This document shows, one piece after another, positions 33,670 through 42,971 of a stretch of DNA of 58,266 nucleotides; position 1 is the first letter of the stretch; every line of letters starts with the position of its first letter. The notes below the pieces were generated by a model. That model was not told where the DNA came from. It saw nothing but the letters and a program-made list of their open reading frames with translations, and ran no database searches. This DNA comes from Sideroxydans sp. Lineage in GTDB: Bacteria; Pseudomonadota; Gammaproteobacteria; Burkholderiales; Gallionellaceae. The stretch covers positions 1-58,266 of the forward strand of contig DAIDAJ010000115.1 in the NCBI GenBank assembly GCA_027310665.1, written 5' to 3'. The translations under genes and the position numbers were made by a program.

Positions 33670-35025
33670 TCACAAATGAGTCATTGGTCGAGTTTGTGTT
33701 GGATGATTTTGCGGAATCGAGCGCGCATAAATCGAACCGGGATGTATCACCGACGACACGTAGTATCCGGCCAGGCTTGCCAGCACGAGAGCCGGCACCA
33801 GGCCGTAGCCGGAGGTCATTTCGCTGATCATCACCACCGCCGTGAGCGGCGCATGGGTGACGGCGGCGAGGAAAGCGCTCATGCCGGCCAGTGTGAAAGC
33901 CGTCATCGATGCGCCGGGCAATGCAAGCTGTGCCACGCCACCGGCAAGTGTGCCAAGTGCCGCACCAACGAAGAGCGTGGGCGTAAATACCCCCCCCACC
34001 GCTCCGGAACCTGAAGTCAACACGGTGGCAATGACTTTTAACACCAGGATGAGCAGTACGCTCTGCCACAACCATGACTCATGCAACAATGAATTCACAA
34101 CTGCGTAACCATTACCCCACACTTCCGGGCGGATTACCGAAAGTCCGCCAACCGCCCATCCGGCAAGCCCCATCTTCAGCCACAAAGGCATACGCAGTTG
34201 AGCCAGATTCCGGTGCGTATAATTCAATGCGACAATAAACACAGGCCCCAACAGGCCGGCGGCGAGACCGACAGCAACAACCAGCAACAGCTCCGGCAGG
34301 CTTTGCAGAACGCCGGGAGACGCTGCAAAAATGGGACCAACGCCGCTCACGTTGCGCACCACAGAATCGGCAATCGCCGCCGCCAGCAGCAGAGGGCCGA
34401 AGCTGATTACGCTGATGCCGCCGAGGACAATCTCGGCGACAAAAAGGGCACCTGCAATCGGCGTGTTGTAAGCACCGGCGAGCCCTGCTGCCGCACCACA
34501 GGCCACCGCAAAACGGCCTTCAACAGCGGAAAGATGCATGACTTTTCCCAATAGACCGCCGGATAATGCCGCCAGTTGCACCATGGATCCTTCACGTCCG
34601 ATCGAGCCGCCCGAAACAACCGTCGCGGCGGATGCTGCTGATTTCAGCAGCGATGAGCGCAAAGGAATTGTGCTGCCGGCAGCGATGGCCTCCATGTAAT
34701 CCGCACCAGTTTCATTGTTTCCTCGCCAGAGAACGTATTGCAGCACCAACCCGGCAACGAGGCCGCCCAACGCTGGTACGACAGCACGTATTACAGGAGG
34801 CAGACGCGCTGCGTCAGCCACCAACCCGTGACGGGAACCGTATAGCACCGCCTCAAGTGCAAGGAGTAATTGATGAAATGCCAGTACCGCCAATGCACCA
34901 AGTATTCCAACCACCGCAGCCAGGCACAACATACGCAATAACTGTACGTTTCGTGAAAAGGGCGATGGTGGCTCGAATTCAACTCCATTCGGTGCTGGTG
35001 TCATTGTCGTCTTATGCTCGGTCAT
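33670..35025 (-). CDS. ClC-family chloride channel/transporter
   Basis: An inner-membrane ClC protein of 451 residues, likely a Cl-/H+ antiporter or channel. The selectivity motif GGSIGREGS (139-147) contains the gating glutamate E145, and GGVFTPTLFVGAALG is the second signature. Helices fill most of the chain, and there is no C-terminal CBS pair. The canonical GREGP has serine in place of proline here, a common variant. It lies upstream of the protease gene on the same strand, 202 bp away; functional linkage is unclear. Confidence 0.93.
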   Translation of the reverse strand: MTEHKTTMTPAPNGVEFEPPSPFSRNVQLLRMLCLAAVVGILGALAVLAFHQLLLALEAVLYGSRHGLVADAARLPPVIRAVVPALGGLVAGLVLQYVLWRGNNETGADYMEAIAAGSTIPLRSSLLKSAASAATVVSGGSIGREGSMVQLAALSGGLLGKVMHLSAVEGRFAVACGAAAGLAGAYNTPIAGALFVAEIVLGGISVISFGPLLLAAAIADSVVRNVSGVGPIFAASPGVLQSLPELLLVVAVGLAAGLLGPVFIVALNYTHRNLAQLRMPLWLKMGLAGWAVGGLSVIRPEVWGNGYAVVNSLLHESWLWQSVLLILVLKVIATVLTSGSGAVGGVFTPTLFVGAALGTLAGGVAQLALPGASMTAFTLAGMSAFLAAVTHAPLTAVVMISEMTSGYGLVPALVLASLAGYYVSSVIHPGSIYARSIPQNHPTQTRPMTHL

Positions 35026-35394
35026 GAAATGGTAGCCAAGCGCTTTCCTTCAGCATTCAGTGCAAAGACTTCCACACTGAGCATCAACATTAGCAGGGCT
35101 TGCATTCCGGCAACAGTGAAAAGATATTTAGTACGAGAAAATTATTCTCTTTGGCATCCAATTTCAAGCAGCCATTTGGTAATTTTCTATCCTGAGTCAG
35201 GCTGCAAATCTCGTAACGCCCCCCTTCGGATAGATTCAAAGCGGAAAATTCCTGAGCCGCGACGACAGAGACCAGTCGTTTGATTCATTCGGGCGCTCCC
35301 GCCTACACAAATCCCCTAATCTCGCGATGCTATGGTTTCTCGCCCGCAGGTGCCGAACCGGATCCGAGAAATAAAATTTTATTAATAACGGGCT

Positions 35395-35423
35395 GACACG
35401 GTAGTGCTTATATTAGCCGTGTC
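35395..35423. repeat. GACACGG/CCGTGTC hairpin in a 451-bp gene-free stretch
   Basis: The interval 35026-35476 contains no gene I can support. Its only clear structure is GACACGG (35395-35401) pairing with CCGTGTC (35417-35423) around an AT-rich loop, 53 bp before the lipoprotein gene start. It may be an operator or leader hairpin. Confidence 0.5.
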
Positions 35424-35476
35424 GCATGCGACCAGTCTGGGGACGATCAATTTTCTTTCTAACTGCGGGGTGCCAA

Positions 35477-35722
35477 ATGAATAAATTGATATTGATGAGC
35501 GCGCTGGTGCTGGTACTGGCCGGTTGCGGAAGCATGTCCATGGGTAATGGATACGGCAATTATGAATCCGGTTATCGCGGATTCGGGATGGGCTTCGGCG
35601 GCATGGGTTTTCCGGGTATGGGTTTCGGAGGCATGGATGACGATGGCTTTGGAGGAATGGATGATGGCGGTTTTGGTGGCTTCGGCGACGGTGGTTTTGG
35701 AGGAATGGGCGACGACGATTGA
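35477..35722 (+). CDS. Small Gly/Met/Asp-rich lipoprotein
   Basis: An 81-residue secreted lipoprotein. The N-terminus MNKLILMSALVLVLAGCGS is a lipoprotein signal with lipobox LAGC (Cys about 17). The mature part is almost only Gly, Phe, Met and Asp, in FGGM-type repeats such as GFGGMDD and GFGGFGDG, ending in GDDD. GGGG lies before the ATG at 35477. Methionine- and aspartate-rich repeats suggest metal binding, for example copper or other cations, but I recognise no family. It is followed 66 bp later by the Spy-like gene, probably in one transcript. Confidence 0.8.
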   Translation: MNKLILMSALVLVLAGCGSMSMGNGYGNYESGYRGFGMGFGGMGFPGMGFGGMDDDGFGGMDDGGFGGFGDGGFGGMGDDD

Positions 35723-35788
35723 ATCCGGGACAGTCATCTGTACCCCGGCGTATGAGGCGTCACTTTATAAATTCTGAAGGAGTTATTC

Positions 35789-36232
35789 ATGAAAAAAATG
35801 CAACTTGCGACAATGCTGATGTCATCCCTGTATTTGGCAAGCCTGGCCGTACCGGCATATGCGGAGGACCAGGCATCGAATACCGAATCCGGCTGCAAGG
35901 CACGCCAACATTCCGACCCTGTTGCCAATTCGGAGAAAAATCTTTCGGCTTTCAAAAAGGAACTGAACATCACAGGCGACCAGGAACAGGTTTGGGATGC
36001 TTATGCTGAAAAGACCAAGAGCAATGTCAAAGACATCAGAGACCGGATGATTGAAGCGATGCATGACCAGCCGCAGACGGCGCCTGAGCGCTTCGACCGC
36101 CATATCCAATTGATGAGGAACCGCCTGGCGAACTTCGAAAAGATGGACGACGCGCTCAAGCAGCTTTATGCGGCATTGACTCCGGAACAGAAGGCCATTG
36201 CCGATCGTCATTTTTCAAGATTGCGCCATTGA
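35789..36232 (+). CDS. Spy/CpxP-like periplasmic protein (LTxxQ motif)
   Basis: A 147-residue secreted helical protein. The signal peptide is about 1-25 (LASLAVPAYA). The mature part contains paired amphipathic helices and an LTPEQK motif near the C-terminus (LYAALTPEQKAIADRHF), the LTxxQ feature of the Spy/CpxP superfamily of periplasmic chaperones and metal-stress proteins. GAAGGAG precedes the ATG. It follows the Gly/Met/Asp-rich lipoprotein, which suggests an envelope-stress or metal-stress operon. Confidence 0.8.
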   Translation: MKKMQLATMLMSSLYLASLAVPAYAEDQASNTESGCKARQHSDPVANSEKNLSAFKKELNITGDQEQVWDAYAEKTKSNVKDIRDRMIEAMHDQPQTAPERFDRHIQLMRNRLANFEKMDDALKQLYAALTPEQKAIADRHFSRLRH

Positions 36233-36256
36233 ATCGAACTTGAGCGAGGCCCGACG

Positions 36257-37876
36257 TCAGGCGGGCTGGAACTGGTATAGCCATGTTTCGGTGATTGTCT
36301 GATCTCCACTTCGGAGAAAAAGACGTATTTCAACCGGCTCTTTTGTCGGGCCCAACTCTCCCAGATCAAAGAATGTGCGCCAATGCCCCGGCATCCCGTC
36401 GGGCACAGCCTCGGCCCTGATCCGGCTCAGCTTGCCGCGCGTGGCCGACACAACCACTTCGGGAATGACACCTGAGGCAAGCTGGTCAAGCGCTCCGCCC
36501 TTGAATTCGACCACGAATTTATGCACTCCCGGTGGACGCTTCGCCGGCTCGCCCCCTCGTCCGATACGGGTAGCCACGCAACGCGCAAGGGAAGTCTTGA
36601 ACGGCTCTTGCGCCGTCCAGTGCAGACGATAGCGCAAACGGTAACTGGAGCCTGCGGTCGCTTTTTCGCGCGGGACCCACATCGCGCCGATGTTGTCGTA
36701 AAGCTCCTCGTCGGTGGGTTGTTCGACGAGTTGCACCGAACCTTCACCCCAGCCTTCGAGCGGCTCGACCCACAAGCCGGGGCGGCGCTCGTAATGAACG
36801 GCATCCAGGTATTCGCCGAATTCGCGTTCGCGCTGCATCAGGCCGAATCCGCGTGGATTGTTGTCGGCAAAGGCCGACACGGTGATGCCGTCAGGTGCGT
36901 TGAGCGGACGCCAGATATGTTCATTGGCGCCGGTCCACAGTGCGAGGCCATCCGAATCATGCACTTCCGGTCTCCAGTCCGTCTGCTTCGTCTTGTCTTT
37001 TCCGGAAAACCAGTACATCGAAGTGAGGGGAGCGATGCCGAAGCGGGAAACGTCCCGCCGCATGAACAAGTTTGCTTCGACGTCCATCACCACTCCTTTT
37101 TCCCTGGTCAGGACGAAGCGGTAGGCGCCGGTGATGCTCGGGCCGTCAAGGAACGCATAGACGACCACCGAATTGGATATGCCGCTGGCGGATTCAAAAT
37201 AGAAGCGGGTGAAAGCCGGGAATTCCTCCGTCTTGCCGAATTCCACCGTATCGATGGCGATACCGCGTGCCGACAGGCCGTACTGGTACTCGTCGCCGAT
37301 GGCACGGAAATAGGAGGCGCCCAGGAACGCGACCCAGTCGTTGTGCTGCCAGTCGAGGTGCGACTGATCGCCGAGACGGCTTTCCTGGATGCGGAAGCCG
37401 GCGAAGTGCGTCTGCGGCCCGAGGCGTTGGGCGGGACTGTCCGCTGGCATGTCGAAATTACGCTTGTCGAACAGGATCTCGCGCGCCAGTCTATGGTCCT
37501 GCTTTGCGCTTGATGACTTGTCCAGCCGGTACATCCTGACCGAGTTCTGAAAGAAGCATCCCGGCTGAAAGAATTGGACGGGGTACTGCCCGGGGCCGCT
37601 GGCGAAGAGCGCATCATCGGGCTTGAAGTGGATCTTCCCGTGAGCCTCCCAATCGATCTGTTCCAGAATATCCCGATCCGGTTGCAGCTCCGGCTGGAAA
37701 GGCTGTTTCGACAATCGCCTGGCTTCCTCGATCAAGCCTTCCCAGGAAAAATCGGCAGCCTTGCCCAGCGCCAATCCCGATTCGGCGGCCAAAACATTGG
37801 ACCAGGGAAGCGCTGCAGAAGCGGCTGCGGTAGCCAGCAGGCCAAGGAATTTTCTGCGATCGAATTCTGACGACAT
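36257..37876 (-). CDS. opgD: Periplasmic glucan biosynthesis protein, OpgD/OpgG family
   Basis: A 539-residue periplasmic protein needed for the structure of osmoregulated periplasmic glucans. The N-terminus FDRRKFLGLLATAAASAALP is a Tat signal, which favours OpgD over the Sec-exported OpgG. The mature protein has the family blocks HFKPDDALF, QFFQPG, HFAGFRI, FLGASYFRA, YWFSGKDKT and RPGLWVEPLEGWGEG. The opgH glucosyltransferase gene lies 51 bp upstream on the same strand, giving an opgH-opgD unit instead of the usual opgGH order. Confidence 0.92.
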   Translation of the reverse strand: MSSEFDRRKFLGLLATAAASAALPWSNVLAAESGLALGKAADFSWEGLIEEARRLSKQPFQPELQPDRDILEQIDWEAHGKIHFKPDDALFASGPGQYPVQFFQPGCFFQNSVRMYRLDKSSSAKQDHRLAREILFDKRNFDMPADSPAQRLGPQTHFAGFRIQESRLGDQSHLDWQHNDWVAFLGASYFRAIGDEYQYGLSARGIAIDTVEFGKTEEFPAFTRFYFESASGISNSVVVYAFLDGPSITGAYRFVLTREKGVVMDVEANLFMRRDVSRFGIAPLTSMYWFSGKDKTKQTDWRPEVHDSDGLALWTGANEHIWRPLNAPDGITVSAFADNNPRGFGLMQREREFGEYLDAVHYERRPGLWVEPLEGWGEGSVQLVEQPTDEELYDNIGAMWVPREKATAGSSYRLRYRLHWTAQEPFKTSLARCVATRIGRGGEPAKRPPGVHKFVVEFKGGALDQLASGVIPEVVVSATRGKLSRIRAEAVPDGMPGHWRTFFDLGELGPTKEPVEIRLFLRSGDQTITETWLYQFQPA

Positions 37877-37926
37877 GGAGATCTCGCTGCTTGTTCGGAA
37901 ATGCCGGTAAGAACCGGCATTCTAGC

Positions 37927-39816
37927 TTATGCCCAGGCACGCACCAGTATGTTGGGAACGGTACGCTCCTCGGGAGTGAGCAGCCAGAGTTTGCGGCGCA
38001 GGGAAAGACCCAGCCCCGATTCGCTCGTCAGCACCGTGATCGGAACCGCAAGCAGCAGTGGCACACCTACCGGCAGCAACCACCATACCGCATTGCGATG
38101 GAATAGAAATATCGTTAGCAGCGCGGCAGCGACCGCGGCCATGATGGGCATGAAACGGTGCAACGCATCGCCCCAGCGAACCGACTGCGCTTCGCGCATC
38201 GGGGACTTCCACTCCAGACCCAGCCCGGTCAGCGCGGTGACGACGAACAGCGTATGGGCGACCATGCGGATCGGGGCTTGCAGGGCGGAAAGGACCGCTT
38301 CGAGCGCCGCGCTTTTGGCCAATGCCGCGCTGCCTCCATATGCCGCCTGCTCGCCGCGTTTCAGGATCGCCACCACTGCCATGACGCGAGGCAAGAACAA
38401 CAAGGTCAGCGTCAGGGCCCACAGCAGTTCCAGCGTGGAAGAAATGCCCAGCCAAGGGAACATCAGTGCGACTGAGGTCTGCGGTTCCAGCAGCCGCAGG
38501 CTCAAGCTGACCAGCAGGAAACCGAGCCACAAAGGAGCGGATACATAAGACATGGCGCCCGTGAACAACATGGCTCGGTGGACGGCCTGGAAACCCGGCT
38601 CGGTGATCAGGCGGAAGTTCATCAGGTTGCCCTGGCACCAGCGACGATCGCGCTGCAATTCTTCCATCAGGTTGGAGGGTTGCTGCTCGTAACTGCCTTC
38701 CAGGTCGGTCGTGAGCCAGACGTGGTAACCCGCCCGGCGCATCAAAGCGGCTTCCACAAAATCGTGCGAAAGGATCTCGCCCGAGAGTCCGCCCTGGCCC
38801 TGCAGCAGATCCAGCGCGCAATGTTCCATGAACGGTTCGACGCGGATGATGGCGTTATGCCCCCAGTAATGGGATTCGCCCAATTGCCAGTACTGCATGC
38901 CGGCGGTGAACAGGCGACCGGCCACCCGTCCGGCGAATTGCTGCAAGCGGGCATGCAACGTTTGCACGCCGCAAGCACGAGGCGCAGTCTGGATGATCCC
39001 GGCCTGCGGATTCGCTTCCATCATGCATACCAGCGTGGTGATCGATTCGCCGGTCATCACGCTGTCGGCATCAAGCACCACCATGTAGCGGTAGTTACGC
39101 CCCCAGCGGCGGCAAAAGTCCGCCACATTCCCTGCCTTGCGGCGCGTGCGGCGCTGGCGCAGCCGGTAATAGAGACGGCAACGGTCACCCAGTTGTTCAC
39201 GCAAGGTCGACCACTCGGCCAACTCCTGCAGACGCAAATCCACGTTATACGTGTCGGAGAGCACATAGACGTCGAACAGGCCGGCCGCTTCGCTCTTTGC
39301 CAGCGACTCGCAGGTCGCGCGCAATCCGGCGAACACGGAAGAGACCGGTTCATTGCATATCGGCATGATGATGGCAGTGCGCGCATCGCGATCCAGGGTG
39401 CGCGGATCGAGTCCGGCGAGCGGCAGCGCGTGCGGGTCCGGACGAGACTGCACCCTGAATCCCATCATCGCGGTCACGAATCCGGCCGTCACCCAGCCGA
39501 ACAGTACGACGAACAAGGCAAGCTGGATGAAGTGCAGAACCGGGTGACTGCTGCTCGCGGTCTGGGTGCAGAACAGGAGGATCGCCGCCACCGCGGTACT
39601 CGCGAACACGATGGCCACCAAAGCTGCCCGCCGTCTGGAAGCGGCGGCTTGCCACGCGGGTGCGTCTACACCCGGCTGCGAAACGGCCGCACCGGACAGC
39701 GCCAGCCAAAGGCCGCGCCAGAATCCTGTCCAGGGGCGCGGCACCATGCTGCCACGGCGAAGCGGAGGAGCAGTCTTCGTTGACCTGATTACGTTCGGGA
39801 TGTCGCAAGGTTTCAT
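37927..39816 (-). CDS. opgH: Glucan biosynthesis glucosyltransferase H
   Basis: The inner-membrane processive glycosyltransferase that makes the beta-1,2 backbone of periplasmic glucans from UDP-glucose. The product is about 629 residues from the ATG at 39814-39816; an in-frame ATG at 39922-39924 would add 36 unconserved residues, and neither has a strong ribosome site. A GT2 domain contains VVLDADSVMTG, SHDFVEAAL and the RDRRWCQGN (QxxRW-type) motif, between N-terminal helices and a cluster of C-terminal helices. It is shorter than E. coli OpgH (847 residues), missing much of the N-terminal cytoplasmic region. Confidence 0.92.
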   Translation of the reverse strand: MKPCDIPNVIRSTKTAPPLRRGSMVPRPWTGFWRGLWLALSGAAVSQPGVDAPAWQAAASRRRAALVAIVFASTAVAAILLFCTQTASSSHPVLHFIQLALFVVLFGWVTAGFVTAMMGFRVQSRPDPHALPLAGLDPRTLDRDARTAIIMPICNEPVSSVFAGLRATCESLAKSEAAGLFDVYVLSDTYNVDLRLQELAEWSTLREQLGDRCRLYYRLRQRRTRRKAGNVADFCRRWGRNYRYMVVLDADSVMTGESITTLVCMMEANPQAGIIQTAPRACGVQTLHARLQQFAGRVAGRLFTAGMQYWQLGESHYWGHNAIIRVEPFMEHCALDLLQGQGGLSGEILSHDFVEAALMRRAGYHVWLTTDLEGSYEQQPSNLMEELQRDRRWCQGNLMNFRLITEPGFQAVHRAMLFTGAMSYVSAPLWLGFLLVSLSLRLLEPQTSVALMFPWLGISSTLELLWALTLTLLFLPRVMAVVAILKRGEQAAYGGSAALAKSAALEAVLSALQAPIRMVAHTLFVVTALTGLGLEWKSPMREAQSVRWGDALHRFMPIMAAVAAALLTIFLFHRNAVWWLLPVGVPLLLAVPITVLTSESGLGLSLRRKLWLLTPEERTVPNILVRAWA

Positions 39817-39924
39817 CTGTAAGGTCACGCAGTCATTATCACGACCTCTAGGCGAGCAACTATCATGCCGCCTTCTGGAAAAATCCCCATCCTGTTGATT
39901 TATAGATATGTTATTGCCATCCAT

Positions 39925-40280
39925 CCAGGAAGAACCGGTCCTGCTCTCCTTTATTCGAAGATCACCTGTCGCCTGCCGACGACATGAGGGCCGGAAATAT
40001 TCATGGATTCAGGTTAAACAAATGAAACTTAACAAAATTGCCTTGTCTCCCAGAGGAGACAACTTAAATAGCTGCCTTCTACTTTCCTTATCACCAGCAT
40101 GCTCTGCAATTGCATCGTCGCAACCCCGGGAATGTGCGACGCGTCGCTTGGCCGTGCGTTTTGCCACCACCTGTAGTCGACACTGCATCATGCAAGACCC
40201 ACGTCGCACGTCGCAATAACCCTGTCATTTAAACGCCGAACCTGGCGGGAGACTCCCCCGATCAGCAACTGCGCTGAAGG
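39925..40280. other. Gene-free stretch upstream of the ABC transporter
   Basis: I see no supported gene here. It holds one short perfect hairpin, TTGTCTCC/GGAGACAA (40043-40050, 40055-40062), and presumably the promoters of opgH on one strand and of the transporter on the other. Confidence 0.5.
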
Positions 40281-40318
40281 TATAATTTTCAAGTGGGGAG
40301 CGGTGCGCTCCCTTTTTT
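40281..40318 (+). promoter_or_regulatory. TATAAT and 5'-leader hairpin before the ABC transporter
   Basis: TATAAT (40281-40286) is followed by GGGAGCG-gtg-CGCTCCC (40296-40312) and six T (40313-40318), only 12 bp before the ATG of the substrate-binding protein gene. The hairpin plus T-run looks like an intrinsic terminator. If TATAAT is the -10, it lies at the very 5' end of the transcript, where it may rather protect the mRNA. The -35 is poor. Confidence 0.5.
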
Positions 40319-40330
40319 CCAGGGGGTTAC

Positions 40331-41302
40331 ATGAAGTCTTCAAAAATAATTCTAATTGCATGTGCGATATTCTTTTCGCTGGGCGCACAGGCGACACCGG
40401 ATGTCGTCAGGCTGGGCAACCTGAAGTTCGCCCATTACGGGGCGGTCTCTTACATGAAAGAGATTGCTTCAAAATACAACCTGGTGATCGAGGAAAGGGT
40501 CTTTGCCAAAGGTCTCGACATCCTGCCGGCAACCATCGCGGGCGAGATCGATATCGCCGCCAGTGCGCTTGATGCCGCGGTCGCGGGACGCGCCAGCGGA
40601 GTGCCTATCTATGTGGTCGCCGGCTTTGCCAAGGGTGGCGCACGCATCGTCGGCCGTCCAGACCTCAATATCAGAACGGTGGCCGATCTCAGGGGCAAAA
40701 AAGTGGGCGTGGCGCGCGGTGGCGCGCAAGAGCTGCTGCTGGCCGCCGAGTTGTCCAAGTACAACCTGACCTGGTCCGACCAGCCGGGCAAGGATGTGCA
40801 GATCTTCTTCATGCCGTTCGCCGACCTGAACCAGGCGTTGATGCAGAAGAATATCGACGCCATGTGCCAGTCCGAGCCGCAATCCTCGCAGGCAATCAAC
40901 AAGGGCTACGGCGTGGAAGTGGTGAAACCCTACGACACGCCGATCGGGGAGCCGGTGCGGGTCCTGGTGATGACGGAGAAGATGTACAAGGAGAAGCGCG
41001 ATGTCGCCGAACGGGTGCTCAAGCTGTTCGTGGAAGCGACCAGGACGTTCCAGGCCAATCCCGGGTTGGCGGAGAAGTATGTGCGCGAGCAGATGTTCAA
41101 GAATCAGATCACGCATGAAGACTACCAGGATGCAATGAGCAACGCGTCATTCACATACGATGTCAGCCTTGAGCATGTGCAAGTCACTGCCGACCTGATG
41201 AAGAAATATGGCGTTGGCAAGCTGGCAATCGTGCCGGCCGCGAAAGACTGGGTACGCCTTGACCTGCTCGACCAGGCAAAAAAAGAAATGAAGATCAAGT
41301 AG
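40331..41302 (+). CDS. ABC transporter substrate-binding protein (NitT/TauT/SsuA type)
   Basis: A 323-residue periplasmic binding protein with a Sec signal peptide (1-21, FFSLGAQA). Typical features are an N-terminal lobe with GEIDIAASALDAAVAGRASGVP and the strands ADLRGKKVGVARGGAQELLL and VQIFFMPFADLNQALMQKNIDAMCQ. The order binding protein, permease, ATPase matches the nitrate/sulfonate/taurine family. No sulfonatase, dioxygenase or nitrate reductase gene is adjacent, so the substrate is unknown. AGGGGG precedes the ATG. Confidence 0.88.
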   Translation: MKSSKIILIACAIFFSLGAQATPDVVRLGNLKFAHYGAVSYMKEIASKYNLVIEERVFAKGLDILPATIAGEIDIAASALDAAVAGRASGVPIYVVAGFAKGGARIVGRPDLNIRTVADLRGKKVGVARGGAQELLLAAELSKYNLTWSDQPGKDVQIFFMPFADLNQALMQKNIDAMCQSEPQSSQAINKGYGVEVVKPYDTPIGEPVRVLVMTEKMYKEKRDVAERVLKLFVEATRTFQANPGLAEKYVREQMFKNQITHEDYQDAMSNASFTYDVSLEHVQVTADLMKKYGVGKLAIVPAAKDWVRLDLLDQAKKEMKIK

Positions 41303-41318
41303 CCCGGCGAAACCTTCG

Positions 41319-42149
41319 ATGAAAAATATACTGGCAAGACTATATGCGTCCCTGCAGGGACTTCTGGTGCCCGTCATTCTGCTGGCGATCTGGCAGTACC
41401 TGTCCACACACGCGATCGTCAATCCGCAGATACTGCCCGCGCCCACGGCAGTGATCGCGAAATGGTGGGAATATCTGCTGCCGACGGAAGCTTTCGATCC
41501 GTCACAATCCGGCTACCTGGCCTGGCTCTTTTCCGGCGAGATGATCCGCGATGCCTACGCCAGCATGTATCGCGTCGTGGTGGGCTTTCTGGTCGGCACT
41601 GCCCTGGCCCTGCCGCTGGGGCTGTTGATGGGAGCGAACGAGCGCATCTATAAACTGTTCAATCCCTTGATCCAGATCCTGCGTCCGATCCCGCCCATCG
41701 CTTTCATTCCCCTGTCGATACTCTGGTTCGGACTGGGCAACCCGCCCGCGATCTTCCTGATCGTGATCGGCGCATTTTTTCCCGTACTGATGAACACCAT
41801 CGCCGGCGTGCGCCACGTCGACGGCATCTACATCCGCGCCGCCCGGAGCCTGGGCGCGAGCCAGACCACCATGTTCCTGCGCGTGATGCTGCCGGCCGCG
41901 ACCCCCTATATCCTGACGGGGGCGCGTATAGGCATCGGCACCGCCTTCATCGTGGTGATCGTGGCCGAAATGATCGCGGTCAACAATGGCCTCGGCTACC
42001 GCATCCTGGAGGCACGCGAGTTCTTCTGGTCGGACAAGATCATCGCCGGCATGTTCACGATCGGCCTGCTCGGTCTGGCCATCGATTCGGGCATGAACCG
42101 TCTCAACAACTATCTGCTCAAGTGGCACAGAGGAATCGAAAACAATTGA
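41319..42149 (+). CDS. ABC transporter permease (SsuC/TauC type)
   Basis: A 276-residue inner-membrane subunit with about six helices. The EAA loop that docks the ATPase is RAARSLGASQTTMFLRVMLPAATPYILTG (about 184-212). FNPLIQILRPIPPIAFIPLSILWFGLG is the conserved central segment of this family. It lies 16 bp after the binding-protein gene and 2 bp before the ATPase gene. Confidence 0.93.
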   Translation: MKNILARLYASLQGLLVPVILLAIWQYLSTHAIVNPQILPAPTAVIAKWWEYLLPTEAFDPSQSGYLAWLFSGEMIRDAYASMYRVVVGFLVGTALALPLGLLMGANERIYKLFNPLIQILRPIPPIAFIPLSILWFGLGNPPAIFLIVIGAFFPVLMNTIAGVRHVDGIYIRAARSLGASQTTMFLRVMLPAATPYILTGARIGIGTAFIVVIVAEMIAVNNGLGYRILEAREFFWSDKIIAGMFTIGLLGLAIDSGMNRLNNYLLKWHRGIENN

Positions 42150-42151
42150 CC

Positions 42152-42946
42152 ATGCAGCCACAAATCCATATCAGCAAAGTGAACAAGGTATTCAGCACAG
42201 GCGGCCGCGAAGTCGTTGCGCTGGATGACATCAATCTGGAAGTCAGCCCCGGGGAATTCATCTGCCTGCTCGGCCCCTCCGGCTGCGGCAAATCCACCCT
42301 GCTCAATGCCATCGCCGGTTTCTCGCCGCCCACCGCCGGGAGCATCATCGTCGACGGCAGCGCGGTGCAAACGCCGGGACCGGATCGCGGCATGGTATTT
42401 CAGGAATATGCGCTGTTCCCGTGGATGACCGTGGAGAAGAACATCGCCTTCGGCCTGGAGATCAAGAAACAGCCCAAAGCCCGGATCAAGGAAAAGGTGA
42501 GCGAGCTCCTGGATATGCTCAAGCTGCAGGACTTCCGCGACCGCTACCCGAAAGACCTGTCCGGCGGCATGCGCCAGCGCGTTGCAATCGCCCGGGTGCT
42601 CGCGCTGGACTCGCCGATCCTGCTGATGGATGAACCCTTCGGTGCGCTCGACTCGCTGACCCGGCGCAACCTGCAGGACGAACTGCTGCGAATCTGGACG
42701 GAATTTCAGAAGACCATCATCTTCGTCACGCACAGCATCGAAGAATCCATCTATCTCGCCGACCGCATCGTCGTCATGACCTATCGCCCGGGTACGATCA
42801 AGAGAGATGTGAGCGTCGCGATCCCGCGTCCTCGCGATCCGAGTTCAGTCGAGTTCAACGACCTCAAGAAGGAACTGGCACTGCTGGTGATGGAAGAACA
42901 GACCCGGCACAATCAGCAGGAGATCAGGATGCCTGCTGCAGACTGA
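42152..42946 (+). CDS. ABC transporter ATP-binding protein (SsuB/TauB type)
   Basis: A 264-residue ATPase. Walker A is GPSGCGKST (41-49), the Q-loop is FQEYALFPWMT, the signature is LSGGMRQR, Walker B is ILLMDEPFGALD, and the switch histidine lies in FVTHSIEES. The ATG at 42152, two bases after the permease stop, is preferred to an in-frame upstream start inside the permease gene. It is the last gene of the transporter operon; a convergent AEC permease follows. Confidence 0.95.
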   Translation: MQPQIHISKVNKVFSTGGREVVALDDINLEVSPGEFICLLGPSGCGKSTLLNAIAGFSPPTAGSIIVDGSAVQTPGPDRGMVFQEYALFPWMTVEKNIAFGLEIKKQPKARIKEKVSELLDMLKLQDFRDRYPKDLSGGMRQRVAIARVLALDSPILLMDEPFGALDSLTRRNLQDELLRIWTEFQKTIIFVTHSIEESIYLADRIVVMTYRPGTIKRDVSVAIPRPRDPSSVEFNDLKKELALLVMEEQTRHNQQEIRMPAAD

Positions 42947-42971
42947 AACGTTGTTGCGCTGGCTTTCTTGC

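Noticed and set aside
35014-35283. 89-codon plus-strand frame after the ClC gene start
   Set aside because: It overlaps the ClC start, has no ribosome site and codes an unremarkable sequence with no conserved features.
38578-39783. Long plus-strand frame opposite opgH
   Set aside because: Composition is typical of an antisense shadow, with no motif, and opgH on the other strand has clear glycosyltransferase motifs.
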